Shown: in pieces, positions 35,767 through 44,252 of the stretch
How the letters are laid out: each line of letters opens with the position of its first letter
Position numbering within the stretch: position 1 is the stretch's first letter
Origin: Trebonia sp050013875
GTDB taxonomy: Bacteria; Actinomycetota; Actinomycetes; Streptosporangiales; Streptosporangiaceae
Reading direction: 5' to 3'
Length of the DNA stretch: 64,000 bases
NCBI GenBank assembly: GCA_050013875.1
Contig: JBEKEK010000003.1
Location: 124,001 to 188,000, forward strand
Made by a program: the position numbers and the translations under genes
Notes under the pieces: model-generated
The model's input: only the letters and a program-made list of their open reading frames with translations
Told to the model about the DNA's origin: nothing
Databases searched by the model: none

Positions 35767-36510
35767 ATGGGAAAGCTCGATGATAAGGTCGCCGTCGTCA
35801 CCGGCGCGGGGTCGGGGATGGGGCGGGCTTCCGCGCTGCTGTTCGCGGCGGAAGGCGCGAAGGTCGTGTGCGCCGATGTCAGCGGACACGAGGAATCGGC
35901 GGCGCGGGAGATCGGCAAAAACGCGATCGCGGTGCACGCCGACGTCTCGCAGGCCGCGGACGTGAAGGCGATGTTCGCCGCGGCGGTGGGCGAGTTCGGT
36001 CACCTGGACGTGGTGTTCAACAACGCCGGCTGGAATGCCCCGCACCACCCGCTCGACGAGACCGACGACGACCTGTTCGACCGCCTGGTCGCGGTGAACC
36101 TGCGCGGCGTCTTCCTCGGCATCAAGTACGCCATCCCTGCCCTGCGCGCCAACGGCGGCGGCTCGATCGTCAACACAGCGTCCGCCACCGGCCTGGTCGG
36201 CCGCAAGGGGATCGCCGCCTACGGCAGCACCAAGGGCGGGGTGGTGTCGCTGACCATGGGGGCGGCGCTCGACTTCGCCGCCGACAACATCCGGGTCAAC
36301 GCCATCTGCCCGGGCATGATCTACACCGGCCGGGGCGGCGCGCCCGCGGACAACTCCGCCCCGGTGCCCGACCGGCCCATGCCCGTCCCGATGGCCCGCT
36401 ACGGATCACCGCACGAGATCGCTACCGCCGCGGTGTTCCTCGCCAGCGACGACTCGTCGTACATGACCGGTGTCGCGCTGCCGGTCGACGGCGGCTACGT
36501 GGCCGAGTAG
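35767..36510 (+). CDS. SDR-family oxidoreductase
   Basis: A 247-residue SDR: VVTGAGSGMGRASALLFA, NNAGWNAP, NTASATGLVGRKGIAAYGSTKGGV and TGVALPVDGGYVAE. The Ser of the active triad is in TASATG and Tyr-Lys in YGSTK. It is divergent from the CMD-like gene and convergent with the next SDR. The ATG at 35767 is five bases after GGAG; a GTG three bases earlier is less suitable. Confidence 0.88.
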   Translation: MGKLDDKVAVVTGAGSGMGRASALLFAAEGAKVVCADVSGHEESAAREIGKNAIAVHADVSQAADVKAMFAAAVGEFGHLDVVFNNAGWNAPHHPLDETDDDLFDRLVAVNLRGVFLGIKYAIPALRANGGGSIVNTASATGLVGRKGIAAYGSTKGGVVSLTMGAALDFAADNIRVNAICPGMIYTGRGGAPADNSAPVPDRPMPVPMARYGSPHEIATAAVFLASDDSSYMTGVALPVDGGYVAE

Positions 36511-36554
36511 GCGCTGCGTCCCGGCCGGCTGGTCCCGCCTAGCGGGCCGGCGGC

Positions 36555-36583
36555 CGGCTACGGCTTAGGGGGCCGCGTAGCCG
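36555..36583. terminator. Possible bidirectional terminator hairpin
   Basis: Arms cggctacg (36555-36562) and cgtagccg (36576-36583) with a 13-base loop that includes the stop codon of the minus-strand SDR. It sits between two convergent SDR genes. There is no U tract, so termination is only plausible. Confidence 0.4.
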
Positions 36584-37311
36584 CCGTCGACGACGATGGC
36601 CGATCCCGTCGTCCAGCGCGATGCGTCGCTCGCCAGGTAGGAGTAGGCGCCGACCAGGTCCTCGGCCGAGCCGAGCCCCAGCGGGTGCTTGGCCGCGATG
36701 GCGTCGACCGCCTCGGCGGGCAGGCCGGTGTGCATCGCCGACAGAAAGGTTCCCGGGCACACGCAGTTGACGCGGACATTGTCGCGGGCGTACTCCACCG
36801 CGGCGACCTTGGCCAACTGGATGACCCCGGCCTTGGTGACGCAGTAGGGCGAGGAGTGCGACCAGGCGGTGAGGCCGGCCACGGACGCGGTGAGGATGAT
36901 CGAGCCGGACCGCTGGGCCCGCATCACCGGCACGGCCGCCCGGATGCCGTTGACCGGGCCGAGCACGTTGATGCGGAAGGCCCGCTCCCAGTCCTCCGTG
37001 GCCAGGTTGTGGATCCGGCCATTGGGTGACAGCACCCCGGCATTGCTGATCAGCACGTCGAGACGGCCGAAACGGTCGACCGCGCGGGAGACGACATTCT
37101 CGACGGCGGCGAAGTCGCTGACGTCCGCTCGCACGGTCGCCACTCCCCCGGCGCCGCCGGCCAGGCCGGCCTCCGCCTGGGCCAGCGCGTCCTCGCTCAG
37201 GTCGCTGAGCACAAGATCCGTTTCGTGCTCAGCGGCCAGCTTCCTGGACAGAGCGGTACCGAGCGTCCCGCCGGCCCCGAGAATGGCGATAACCCGCCGC
37301 GCGTTTCCCAT
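36565..37311 (-). CDS. SDR-family oxidoreductase
   Basis: A 248-residue SDR with an unusual cofactor loop, ILGAGGTLGTALSRKLA, instead of TGxxxGxG. The rest is typical: SNAGVLS, LTASVAGLTAWSHSSPYCVTKAGV with Tyr and Lys, and TGSAIVVDGGYAAP. The G-A-G-G-T-L-G loop keeps the glycines, so NAD(P) binding is likely. An ACTGAC/GTCAGT-type site is 39 bases upstream. Confidence 0.87.
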   Translation of the reverse strand: MGNARRVIAILGAGGTLGTALSRKLAAEHETDLVLSDLSEDALAQAEAGLAGGAGGVATVRADVSDFAAVENVVSRAVDRFGRLDVLISNAGVLSPNGRIHNLATEDWERAFRINVLGPVNGIRAAVPVMRAQRSGSIILTASVAGLTAWSHSSPYCVTKAGVIQLAKVAAVEYARDNVRVNCVCPGTFLSAMHTGLPAEAVDAIAAKHPLGLGSAEDLVGAYSYLASDASRWTTGSAIVVDGGYAAP

Positions 37312-37349
37312 CAGAGTTTCCTTCCCACGCCCTCGGCACCTGTGACTGG

Positions 37350-37363
37350 ACTGGTCGGTCAGT
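37350..37363. promoter_or_regulatory. Operator-like actggt-cg-gtcagt, upstream of SDR gene
   Basis: The right arm is perfect and the left arm has two mismatches. It overlaps the 3' end of the MarR gene and lies 39 bases before the SDR start. Confidence 0.5.
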
Positions 37364-37925
37364 ATAACGCGGGGCCGATTTCGAACAGCTCCCAGCCCTC
37401 GGGGTTCCCGATGTCGTTCCAGGAGCGCCGCATCTTCATGAGCAGGCCGATGAGCAGGTGCGCCTCGTCGCCGCTAAGGCCGAGATCCCGGAAAAGCTCA
37501 GAGTTCAGCAGCTTGATCGCCTTGCCGGTGAGCACCCGGCCGGCCGGCGTCATCTGGGCGATCGTGCTGCGCCGGTCGGTGGGGTGCGGCGTGCGCTTAA
37601 TCAGCCCCTGCTTTTCCAGCCTGTCCACCAGGCTGGTGATGCTGGTCTGGTGGATCTGCAGCTGCTTGCCGAGCTGGCTGAGCGGCAGCGACCCATTACG
37701 GAAATACAGCCGGACCAGCAGTTCGTACCGGGCGAAGGTGAGGTCGATCGGAGCCAGGATCTGGTCGGCTCGTCTGGTCAGCATCTGATGGGCACGCATC
37801 AGCGAGGTCACGGCGGTGACGCCGGCCGCACTTTCCTCCCAGCCGTTCTCGATCCAGAGATGGTACGCCTCCAGGATCGGGTCCCTGTCACGGTTCTGAG
37901 CCACGCCGACCTTTCCATGGGTCAC
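37359..37925 (-). CDS. MarR-family transcriptional regulator
   Basis: A 188-residue winged-helix protein: ADQILAPIDLTFARYELLVRLYFRNGSLPLSQLGKQLQIHQTSITSLVDRLEKQGLIKRTPHPTDRRSTIAQMTPAGR, the full MarR wing with the DRR loop. MarR proteins respond to phenolic ligands, which suits an aromatic-degradation setting. The GTG at 37925 gives the longest form; a second GTG at 37904 (VAQNRDRDPIL) is also possible. Confidence 0.9.
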   Translation of the reverse strand: MTHGKVGVAQNRDRDPILEAYHLWIENGWEESAAGVTAVTSLMRAHQMLTRRADQILAPIDLTFARYELLVRLYFRNGSLPLSQLGKQLQIHQTSITSLVDRLEKQGLIKRTPHPTDRRSTIAQMTPAGRVLTGKAIKLLNSELFRDLGLSGDEAHLLIGLLMKMRRSWNDIGNPEGWELFEIGPALY

Positions 37926-38005
37926 TGACTATCGGGTAGTAGATTACTCCACCGCGACTAATCAAGCCCGCCTCAGACCAGCTCAGGTGCGCCCTTGGGC
38001 ACTGG

Positions 38006-39055
38006 TCAAACGGTCGCGATCGGGTTCAGCGGGCCGCCCGCGGTGCCCGGCAGCCGCAGCGGCGGGGCGGTCAGCAGGAAGCTGCTGCGGCCGTTGGCCC
38101 GCAGCCAGGTCGCCAGCTCCTGGGTGTACCACATCTCGCCGAGCGGGATGCCGAGCTTGAACAGGCACAGGTTGTGCACCGGGATCAGCGTGTGCGGCTC
38201 GGGGTTCGGCGCGGGCCACCCTTCGACCGCGTAGTTGTCCGCGATCAGCGCCGACAGCTGGGAGTCGGTGATCCACTCGAGCACCTCGGGGTCCTCGCCG
38301 TCGAGGTACGGGTACATGGCCTGGATCCGCGACGCGTCGGGGTTCTTGTCCCAGTCGAGGATTTTCTGGGTGAACCCAGTGTGGATGATGACCATGTCAC
38401 CCGGCCTGACCTCGACCTTGTCGGCCGCCATGATCTCCCGCATGGTCTTCATCGGGACCGCGGTCCACTCTTCGGTGTTGTTCAGGTGGTGCGCCACGTC
38501 GATCAGCACCGCGCGGCCCTGGACGCCGTGCGCCGCCATGTGCTCGAGCCCGAGGTGACGGGCGAAGGCGACACTCCCGCTGCCGTCGCCCTTGGCGTCC
38601 TCCTTGGGCCCGATGATGTCCACGTGCGGCTTGAAGCCGTTGTAGTACAGCGGCTCGTCAACTCCGTCCCCGTCGGCGTCGAACAGCGCGCCCTGGTGCA
38701 CCAGCGCGTCCCACTGGGTCGAGTACTGCGTCCAGAGCGTCACCATGTCGTCAGACCAGACGTCGATGTACTCAGGAGCGATCGAGTCCTTGGCCACGAC
38801 GTTGTAAAAGGTGTCAGGCTTGTACGCCAGGTCCTCGGTTGGCCGGATGATCGGTGGGTAGCGGCGCTGGTTCAGCGACGAGCCGCCGGGAAAGTCGAGC
38901 GGCAGGCTCAGGCAGAAGCTCTTGCCCGCCTGCACCTCGCGGACGCCCTCAAGCACCTTCTCCGACGTTATGAGGTTGATCCGGCCGAGTTCGTCGTCCT
39001 CGCCCCAGTCGCCCCACGTCGAACCTTCCGGCCGTCGTTCCCACCGCTTCGCCAC
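38006..39055 (-). CDS. Cyclase-family protein (putative metal-dependent hydrolase)
   Basis: A member of the cyclase / kynurenine-formamidase fold family, 349 residues, longer than the usual 210-260. TQWDALVHQGALF provides a His-containing metal motif (cf. HxGTHxDxP), with later DVAHHLNNTEEW and VRPGDMVIIHTGF segments, and HTLIPVHNLCLFKLGIPLGEMW near the end. In catabolic clusters such enzymes open lactones or cyclic amides. An excellent ribosome site (AAGGAGGT) precedes the GTG start, and a palindromic TetR-type site lies 24 bases upstream. Confidence 0.85.
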   Translation of the reverse strand: MAKRWERRPEGSTWGDWGEDDELGRINLITSEKVLEGVREVQAGKSFCLSLPLDFPGGSSLNQRRYPPIIRPTEDLAYKPDTFYNVVAKDSIAPEYIDVWSDDMVTLWTQYSTQWDALVHQGALFDADGDGVDEPLYYNGFKPHVDIIGPKEDAKGDGSGSVAFARHLGLEHMAAHGVQGRAVLIDVAHHLNNTEEWTAVPMKTMREIMAADKVEVRPGDMVIIHTGFTQKILDWDKNPDASRIQAMYPYLDGEDPEVLEWITDSQLSALIADNYAVEGWPAPNPEPHTLIPVHNLCLFKLGIPLGEMWYTQELATWLRANGRSSFLLTAPPLRLPGTAGGPLNPIATV

Positions 39056-39227
39056 GGCTGACCTCCTTACAACTTTGTACTGTCCGGTCAGAACAAAGCT
39101 AACAGGCGCGCGGGCCGTGACGCCAGTCCGCGGCTGCGCGATTCGCCGCTGCCCGCGTCCGGCCCATCATCGCGCGCGGCCGCGAGGGCGCGCGCGGCCG
39201 CCCCGGGAAAAGCCGCGCCCGCGGGCA
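39056..39227. other. Intergenic, promoter of cyclase gene
   Basis: No gene seen. It holds the cyclase promoter/operator and a GC-rich stretch (39170-39200) of cgcgcggccgc repeats before the EthD-type gene end. Confidence 0.5.
39079..39092. promoter_or_regulatory. Operator-like actgtc-cg-gtcaga, upstream of cyclase gene
   Basis: One mismatch in each arm. The dyad extends outwards: ctttgt before and acaaag after are exact complements, giving a 26-base element. Confidence 0.6.
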
Positions 39228-39965
39228 TCAGGAACGCGGGCAGACGGACCGTTCGGTGGTGATCACGAACGGGAGCTCGCCCGCGAGGAAGTTCCGCTCG
39301 TCGGCCCTGGTCCGTGCGTAGGCCTCGGTGGCGGCAGCGGCCCGCATCGCGGCGACGTCGTCGAACCAGGTGATGGCGAGGCCGTCATACGGTGCCTTCC
39401 CCGCCCCCACCGCCCTTCCCGCCCCCACCGCCCCCACCGCGCTTCCCGCGCTTCCCGCGCTTCCCGCGCTTCCCGGCTCCGGCGTGCCGGGCGACAGGTG
39501 CGCCTGCACGTAGCGCCTGATCGTCGGGATGGCGGCCGCGAGCGGTCCGTGCACCTGCGCCCAGTACCGGCCGAACTCGGCCCGGTCCATGTCCGGCCGC
39601 TTGGTCACCAGCTCGTAGCTCTTCACGAACGAGGCCGGCACCGGCCCGGGCTTGGCCACGTGCTCCTCGACGACCAGGCAGACAACCGAGTCCGGGTCGA
39701 GCAGGTCGCTCGCCCAGGCGCGGCGGAAGGCGGGATCGGCCAGGCACCGGGCGGCGCCCGCCGCGTCGCCGAACCTGAGCTCATCGATCGCGTCGCAGAC
39801 GGGCTCGCCCCCGCGGTAGGCGCCGGCCAGCGTCAGCGCCTGGGTCGCGCCGCGCAGGCCGTGCGGTACGGCGCTTGACCAGTCGCTGGCCCGGTCGGCC
39901 TGCCGCCGGAAGTCGTCGATGCCGAGGCCGGTCGATCGCTTCGCCAGCCTTACCAGGGTCGTCAT
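39228..39965 (-). CDS. EthD-type domain protein with two repeats
   Basis: A 245-residue protein with two EthD/dimeric alpha-beta barrel halves. The first is FRRQADRASDWSS...AIDELRFGDAAGAARCLADPAFRRAW; the second is MDRAEFGRYWAQVHGPLAAAIPTIRRYVQAHLSP...YDGLAITWFDDVAAMRAA. The linker inside the second half contains GSAGSAGSA and VGAVGAG repeats encoded by nine-base units near 39437-39474. Members of the family support degradation of ring compounds but have no clear catalytic role. The ATG at 39965 overlaps the upstream gene's stop by four bases. Confidence 0.8.
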   Translation of the reverse strand: MTTLVRLAKRSTGLGIDDFRRQADRASDWSSAVPHGLRGATQALTLAGAYRGGEPVCDAIDELRFGDAAGAARCLADPAFRRAWASDLLDPDSVVCLVVEEHVAKPGPVPASFVKSYELVTKRPDMDRAEFGRYWAQVHGPLAAAIPTIRRYVQAHLSPGTPEPGSAGSAGSAGSAVGAVGAGRAVGAGKAPYDGLAITWFDDVAAMRAAAATEAYARTRADERNFLAGELPFVITTERSVCPRS

Positions 39966-41173
39966 GTGCCCCCCGCTCGGGTACCGGCCGGGCCGGCGGC
40001 CGCCGCTGTGCTCCCCGCCGCTGTGCTCCCCGCCACTGTGCTCCCCGTCGCTGTGCTCCCCGCCACTGTGCTCCCCGTCACTGTGCTCCCCGCCGCTGTG
40101 CTCCCGGCCGCTGTGCTCCCCGCCGCCTCGGCGAACGCGGCCAGTTCGCGGGGGATATGCGGGCCCATTGGCTGGTAGGCGATCTCGGTGATCCCGGCTG
40201 ACGACAAGGCGCGCAGTCTGGCGCCGACGTCCGCACGGGCTCCCGTCATCGTCCACTTGGCCAGCAGTGGCGCGGCGCTGGCCAGCAGCGCCTCGTCGTG
40301 TCTGCCCAGCGCCAGCAGGTGGCCGTCGTGGATCGCCAGATGGCGGCGGGACGGCTCAACCGCCTCGACTGCCTCCCGCCACGCGCGGCCGCCGGGCAGC
40401 GCGTCCACCCCGTCGGCCCCCTTCGACTCGTAGCCGGCGTGGTAGGCGGCCGCCAGGGCGGGGCCGGCGGCCGCGATCGCCCGGGGGCTTGCCGGGTCCT
40501 CACCCTCGTCGAGCACGGTGCCGAAGGCCAGCAGCACCTGCCGCTTGACCTCGCCCGCGGGGGCACCTGACGCCCGGGTAACGCCGGGCACCCGGGTAAC
40601 GCCGGGCACCCGGCTTGCGCGGGGCGCCCGGGTAGTGAGCACGCCGTCACCGAGCTCGGCCGCGACGGCGCGGCCCCGGGGGCCGTCCGCGGCGATCAGC
40701 ACGGCGATGTCCGCCGGGCGGCCGGCCGCGAAGCCGGCCGGCTGGGACAGCCGCACCAGGCTCCCGTTCCAGCTGGCTTCCTCGCCGCGCAGCAGCGCAC
40801 GGACCGTCCGGACGTACTCCTCGACCGCGGCCCACCGCATCGGCCGCTCCCCCAGCAGCATCCGGCCGGTCAGGCCGGTGCCGAACGCCGTGCTCACCCG
40901 GCCAGGCGCGAGCCCCGCGAGCGTGGCCAAGGCGGCGGCGGTCACCACCGGATGACGCAGGCTGGGCACCAGCGTGGCCGGCCCAAGGCCGATCGCGCGG
41001 GTGCGCCCGGCCGCCGCGGCCAGGACCATCCACGGGTCCGCGTAGATGGCCGGCGAGTCGTAGCACCACGCGCGCCGGTAGCCCAGGCGCTCGGCCAGCT
41101 CGATGTGCGCCGGGGTGTCCAGGGACGGGGCGAACACGCAGGAGATCACCGGTCCCCCGGCATCTTCCCCCAT
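39962..41173 (-). CDS. LLM-class flavin/F420-dependent oxidoreductase with repetitive tail
   Basis: A luciferase-like monooxygenase/F420 reductase-fold protein: FAPSLDTPAHIELAERLGYRRAWCYDSPAIYADPWMVLAAAAGRTRAIGLGPATLVPSLRHPVV. The central segment has a pair of RVPGVT repeats (40573-40610). The C-terminus carries about 40 residues of AGSTA/V pentapeptide repeats that have no counterpart in the family. The fold and GPATLVPSLRHP suggest an F420 or FMN cofactor. The stop is coupled to the EthD start, and its own start overlaps the isochorismatase stop by one base. Confidence 0.85.
   Translation of the reverse strand: MGEDAGGPVISCVFAPSLDTPAHIELAERLGYRRAWCYDSPAIYADPWMVLAAAAGRTRAIGLGPATLVPSLRHPVVTAAALATLAGLAPGRVSTAFGTGLTGRMLLGERPMRWAAVEEYVRTVRALLRGEEASWNGSLVRLSQPAGFAAGRPADIAVLIAADGPRGRAVAAELGDGVLTTRAPRASRVPGVTRVPGVTRASGAPAGEVKRQVLLAFGTVLDEGEDPASPRAIAAAGPALAAAYHAGYESKGADGVDALPGGRAWREAVEAVEPSRRHLAIHDGHLLALGRHDEALLASAAPLLAKWTMTGARADVGARLRALSSAGITEIAYQPMGPHIPRELAAFAEAAGSTAAGSTAAGSTVTGSTVAGSTATGSTVAGSTAAGSTAAAAGPAGTRAGGT
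40006..40125. repeat. Eight-copy 15-bp tandem repeat in LLM gene
   Basis: The core ctgtgctccc recurs at exactly 15-base steps (40006, 40021, 40036, 40051, 40066, 40081, 40096, 40111). Being a multiple of three it keeps the frame and gives pentapeptides AGSTA/AGSTV/TGSTV on the coding strand. Likely to vary in copy number between strains. Confidence 0.9.
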
Positions 41174-41739
41174 CAGGCCCGCGCCGCCAGCAGACTGATG
41201 ATCTCACTGGCGGTGCCGGTCTGGCCCACCACCGGGATGACGCGGCCGAGGGAGTTCGCGTGTCCCTCGGCGGTCGGATCGGTAACCGCGTCGGCGGCGA
41301 CCACGACGTTATAGCCCAGGTCGTACGCCTGGCGTGCGGCCGACTCGACGCCGTAGCTTGTCGCGACGCCCGCCAGGACGACCTGGGTCACCCCGAGCTT
41401 CCTGAGCTGAGCGTCAAGATCCGTGCTCACGAACGGGCTCAGGCTGTGCTTGGTTATCCGCAGGTCGCTCGCCTCGGTACCGAGGCCCGGCACCAATTCG
41501 GTCAGCTCCGGCGGCCAGTCGCCGCCGCCGCCCGGGCTGTACTGCGTCCGGCCCGGCGGCTGTCCCGCGTGGTTGACGAGCACGACGGGCAGCCGGTGCT
41601 GGCGGAAAGCGGCAGCCAGCTCGGTGGCCCGGGCGATGACATCCTCGGCCGGATGCGCCATCGGCCGGCTGCCGATGGTTCCCCGCTGCAGGTCGATGAC
41701 GATGAGAGCGGTCCGCGCATCAAGCGCGCTGACGGTCAT
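41173..41739 (-). CDS. Isochorismatase-like hydrolase without the nucleophilic cysteine
   Basis: A cysteine-hydrolase-fold protein: LIVIDLQRGTIG with the catalytic Asp, TKHSLSPF with the Lys, and VVLAGVATSYGVESAARQAYDLGYNVVVAADAVTD. In active relatives the loop reads ATxxCV; here the Cys position is Gly (ATSYGVE). Members of this variant group are common in actinobacteria and their activity is unknown. I chose the ATG at 41739 (MTVSALDARTALIVIDLQ). It lies in a tight run of co-directional genes from 39.2 to 43.7 kb. Confidence 0.85.
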   Translation of the reverse strand: MTVSALDARTALIVIDLQRGTIGSRPMAHPAEDVIARATELAAAFRQHRLPVVLVNHAGQPPGRTQYSPGGGGDWPPELTELVPGLGTEASDLRITKHSLSPFVSTDLDAQLRKLGVTQVVLAGVATSYGVESAARQAYDLGYNVVVAADAVTDPTAEGHANSLGRVIPVVGQTGTASEIISLLAARA

Positions 41740-41751
41740 GGCGGCCAACCC

Positions 41752-42333
41752 CTACATCCAGCCCAGGTCAAGCTCGATGACCACCGGGCCGAGAACTTCG
41801 CGGCCGACGCCGGCCGCCTCGCCCCCGGCACCGTCAGCGGCCTTCTCGTCTTGAACCGCCAGCGAGTGGAACTTGCGGCGGAAGTAGACGAACGGCATCT
41901 CCTCGCCCAGCCCGACCTCCTCGACCCGGCCGATCAGCACCAGGTGATCGCCGCCGTCGACCTTCGAGTAGGCGGCGCAGCGCAGCGCGATGCTGACGCC
42001 GGAGAGGAACGGCAGGCCGTCCGCGTCGGGCTGGAACCCGGCTCCGTCAAACTTGGCCGCGCCGCGGCTGGCGAAACGCATCGCCAGGTCGGCGTGGCGG
42101 TGCTGCAGCACGTGGATGTTCCACCGCGCCGCCTGGGTGAACGCCGGGAAGCACTGGGCGGTGTTGGCCAGGCAGGTGAGCACCAGCGGCGGGTCCATCG
42201 ACACCGAGCAGAACGAGCTCGCGGTGAAGCCCCACCAGCGGCCGTCGGCGTCGCTGGTGGTGACGATCGTCGCTCCGCTTGGGAACGACGCCATGGCTTC
42301 GCGGAAGGCGTTAGAAGAGGCTTCCACCGGCAT
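41752..42333 (-). CDS. Flavin reductase (HsaB-like), partner of a two-component monooxygenase
   Basis: A flavin-reductase-like FMN-binding protein: FREAMASFPSGATIVTTSDADGRWWGFTASSFCSVSMDPPLVLTCLANTAQCFPAFTQAARWNIHVL. This fits the small reductase that supplies reduced flavin to FadE-like hydroxylases such as HsaA. The monooxygenase candidate in this window is the gene at 51718. The ATG at 42333 is internal to the 3' end of the VOC gene (23-base overlap), showing coupling. Confidence 0.87.
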   Translation of the reverse strand: MPVEASSNAFREAMASFPSGATIVTTSDADGRWWGFTASSFCSVSMDPPLVLTCLANTAQCFPAFTQAARWNIHVLQHRHADLAMRFASRGAAKFDGAGFQPDADGLPFLSGVSIALRCAAYSKVDGGDHLVLIGRVEEVGLGEEMPFVYFRRKFHSLAVQDEKAADGAGGEAAGVGREVLGPVVIELDLGWM

Positions 42334-42817
42334 ACCAACGCTCGAAACGCTCCTTGGACCCGTGCAGCCCTGACTCCGGCTCGAACAAGATGCCGCCAGG
42401 CGAGCGGACATAGGTGAAGGCGCCGTAGCCCCTTTCCGGGGTGTCCCCGGCCAGTTCGACCGTGAAGCCCTTGCTGACCAGCTCCTGGTTGACCTTGGTC
42501 ACGTCATCGACCCAGACGCCGATATGGTGCAGCCCGGCGCCGCCGTCGCTGACGTCGTAGTAGCTGCCGGGCGATCCGTGCAGGAGCTCGATGTGCACCG
42601 GTCCCTCGACGGTGAACGCGATCGTCAGGTCGTAGGTCTGGTAACCGGTGCCGGGCGCCCAGGCCTTCATACCGATGGTGGCGGGCGTCGTCCAGCGCAC
42701 CCCGATCGACTCCGTCAGCTCGCGCTGCGCCGCTGCCAGGTCCGCCACGCGGATCCCCATATGGAACACCTCGCCCCAGTCGAGGGCGGGCAGGACCAGA
42801 CCGCCAAGGTCAGTCAT
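42311..42817 (-). CDS. VOC-superfamily (glyoxalase-like) protein
   Basis: A 168-residue single-unit VOC protein: FHMGIRVADLAAAQRELTESIGVRWTTP and GAGLHHIGVWVDDVTKVNQELVSKGFTVELAGDT...FTYVRSPGGILFEPES. It has the two beta-alpha-beta motifs with His (FHMGI), His (LHHIGV) and Glu (LFEPES) in the positions used for metal. Function unknown; it is distinct from the extradiol dioxygenase immediately upstream. Confidence 0.82.
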   Translation of the reverse strand: MTDLGGLVLPALDWGEVFHMGIRVADLAAAQRELTESIGVRWTTPATIGMKAWAPGTGYQTYDLTIAFTVEGPVHIELLHGSPGSYYDVSDGGAGLHHIGVWVDDVTKVNQELVSKGFTVELAGDTPERGYGAFTYVRSPGGILFEPESGLHGSKERFERWYAGGSLF

Positions 42818-42831
42818 CCCAGCCCCCGGCG

Positions 42832-43725
42832 CTAGACGGCGGGCGGGGTCGGCTTGGCGGGGGTGCCGGGCGGGGGAAAGAACTTATGTCCCCAGTGCGC
42901 GCCTGACGTGATCTCGTACACCGGCTGCTCGCCGTTCACCTTCAGGCCGCCGTAGCCGAATTCGATCGCGTACAGCTCCGGCGAGTAGACGTAGAAGGAC
43001 GTCATCTCGTCGTTGGTGTGCTTGCCGAGGGTGTTCATGAACGGGATGCTGTACTTCTCCCGCCGGTCGAGGGCCAGACCGACGTCATCGAAGGTCGCCG
43101 CCTCCACCATCAGGTGGATCAGCCGGCCACGGCCCGGCATCGACGTGACGCCGAGCGTGTGGTGCCGCTCGTTGGAGCTCATGAACCAGACCGGGCGCTG
43201 CCGGCCGCCCATCGTGTTGCGCTCGTAGAAGCCGAGCACGTCGACGTAGAAGTCCTTCAGCGCCTGCCCGTTCTCGGCGGTGACGATGACATGGCCCATG
43301 CCCATGTCGCCGGTCACGAAAGAGCTCACGGTGGGCAGCACGACCGGCTTGTGGTCCAGGATCGGGCCGTAGAACAACTCGATCGGGTTGCCTCCGGGGT
43401 CGTCGAAGCGCGCGAAGCCGGTAACGCGGCGCTCGTCCGCCTCGGCGTCGGTCCCGGCGATCACCTTGATGCCCGCGTCCTCCACGGCCGTGACGGTGCG
43501 CCGCAGGTCCCGCTCGTTCAGCACCTCGAAGCCGATCGCGGTCGCCCTGCTCTCGGCGCCGGGCGAGACGACCAGCCGCGGCGGGTAATAGTCCATCCGG
43601 TAGCGGAGCGACTCATCGCCCTCGGCGGCGGCCGGCATCAGCCCGAGAAAGTCGCCCGCGAAGGTCTTCCACGCCTCGAGGTCGGTCGACTCCAGCCTGA
43701 GGTAGCCGAGCGAAAGAACTGGCAC
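42832..43725 (-). CDS. Extradiol ring-cleavage dioxygenase (BphC/HsaC-like)
   Basis: A two-domain type I extradiol dioxygenase of 297 residues: an N-terminal VOC half (LSLGYLRLESTDLEAWKTFAGDFLGL) and a catalytic half. Metal ligands are visible as His in GMGHVIVTA, His in RGRLIHLMVEA and Glu in LYAIEFGYGG. This is the 2,3-dihydroxybiphenyl / 3,4-dihydroxy-9,10-seconandrostatriene-dione dioxygenase type, which cuts a catechol next to the hydroxyls. The start GTG follows AGGAG. It supplies the substrate for the C-C hydrolase. Confidence 0.88.
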   Translation of the reverse strand: MPVLSLGYLRLESTDLEAWKTFAGDFLGLMPAAAEGDESLRYRMDYYPPRLVVSPGAESRATAIGFEVLNERDLRRTVTAVEDAGIKVIAGTDAEADERRVTGFARFDDPGGNPIELFYGPILDHKPVVLPTVSSFVTGDMGMGHVIVTAENGQALKDFYVDVLGFYERNTMGGRQRPVWFMSSNERHHTLGVTSMPGRGRLIHLMVEAATFDDVGLALDRREKYSIPFMNTLGKHTNDEMTSFYVYSPELYAIEFGYGGLKVNGEQPVYEITSGAHWGHKFFPPPGTPAKPTPPAV

Positions 43726-43757
43726 TTGTGATTCTCCTAGCGACTGGGGCTAACCGG

Positions 43758-44252
43758 TTAGGGCTGGGGGAACTTCTTCGACCCGGACTCGCGCCGCTTC
43801 CAGTGGCCATCGTCGTGCCAGGTGGTCTCGATGAGGCCGAGCGGCTGCAGATCCCAGCATTCGAGGTAGGTCACGCCCTCGGGACCTGAGGTGATCGTGA
43901 ACGGCACCTTGGCATCACCGGTCCAGAACTCGCCAGGACCGAGCGTCCTGGTCTCCTCGCCCCTGGCGCCGTACTCGACGGTCAGCTGCCCGCCGACGAC
44001 GATCATCAGCTGCGGGTGGTTCACGTGCCGCTTGGGCACCGTGAAGTTCGGGCGGATGCGCCGTCCCTGCCACCGGAAGGCCGGCTCCACCTGGGTCGAG
44101 CGCGCGATCGCGCCGTCCATGGTGGCCTCGATGTCGACCGGCGCATTTGCGATGAACCCGCCATCATTCCAATAGAACGTTGGGTCGCCCTGAAAGAACT
44201 CGAGCGGCTCCCAGCCTTCGTCGGCGAGGAGATCGAAAAAGGAAATAGGCAC
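43758..44252 (-). CDS. Cupin-domain protein
   Basis: A 164-residue cupin: PNFTVPKRHVNHPQLMIVVGGQLTVEYG...LGPGEFWTGDAKVPFTITSGPEGVTYLECW. It is clearly a paralogue of the divergent cupin at 44394: both have PTFYWNDGG/PTYYWEDGG, APVDIEAT/APVDFDAT, PNFTVP and GPEGVTY. The cupin His residues sit in RHVNHP. The GTG at 44252 is chosen because the frame beyond it is antisense to the other cupin. Function unknown. Confidence 0.82.
   Translation of the reverse strand: MPISFFDLLADEGWEPLEFFQGDPTFYWNDGGFIANAPVDIEATMDGAIARSTQVEPAFRWQGRRIRPNFTVPKRHVNHPQLMIVVGGQLTVEYGARGEETRTLGPGEFWTGDAKVPFTITSGPEGVTYLECWDLQPLGLIETTWHDDGHWKRRESGSKKFPQP

Noticed and set aside
40006..40125. CRISPR-like array
   Set aside because: The 15-base units are contiguous and coding, without spacers, and no cas gene is present.
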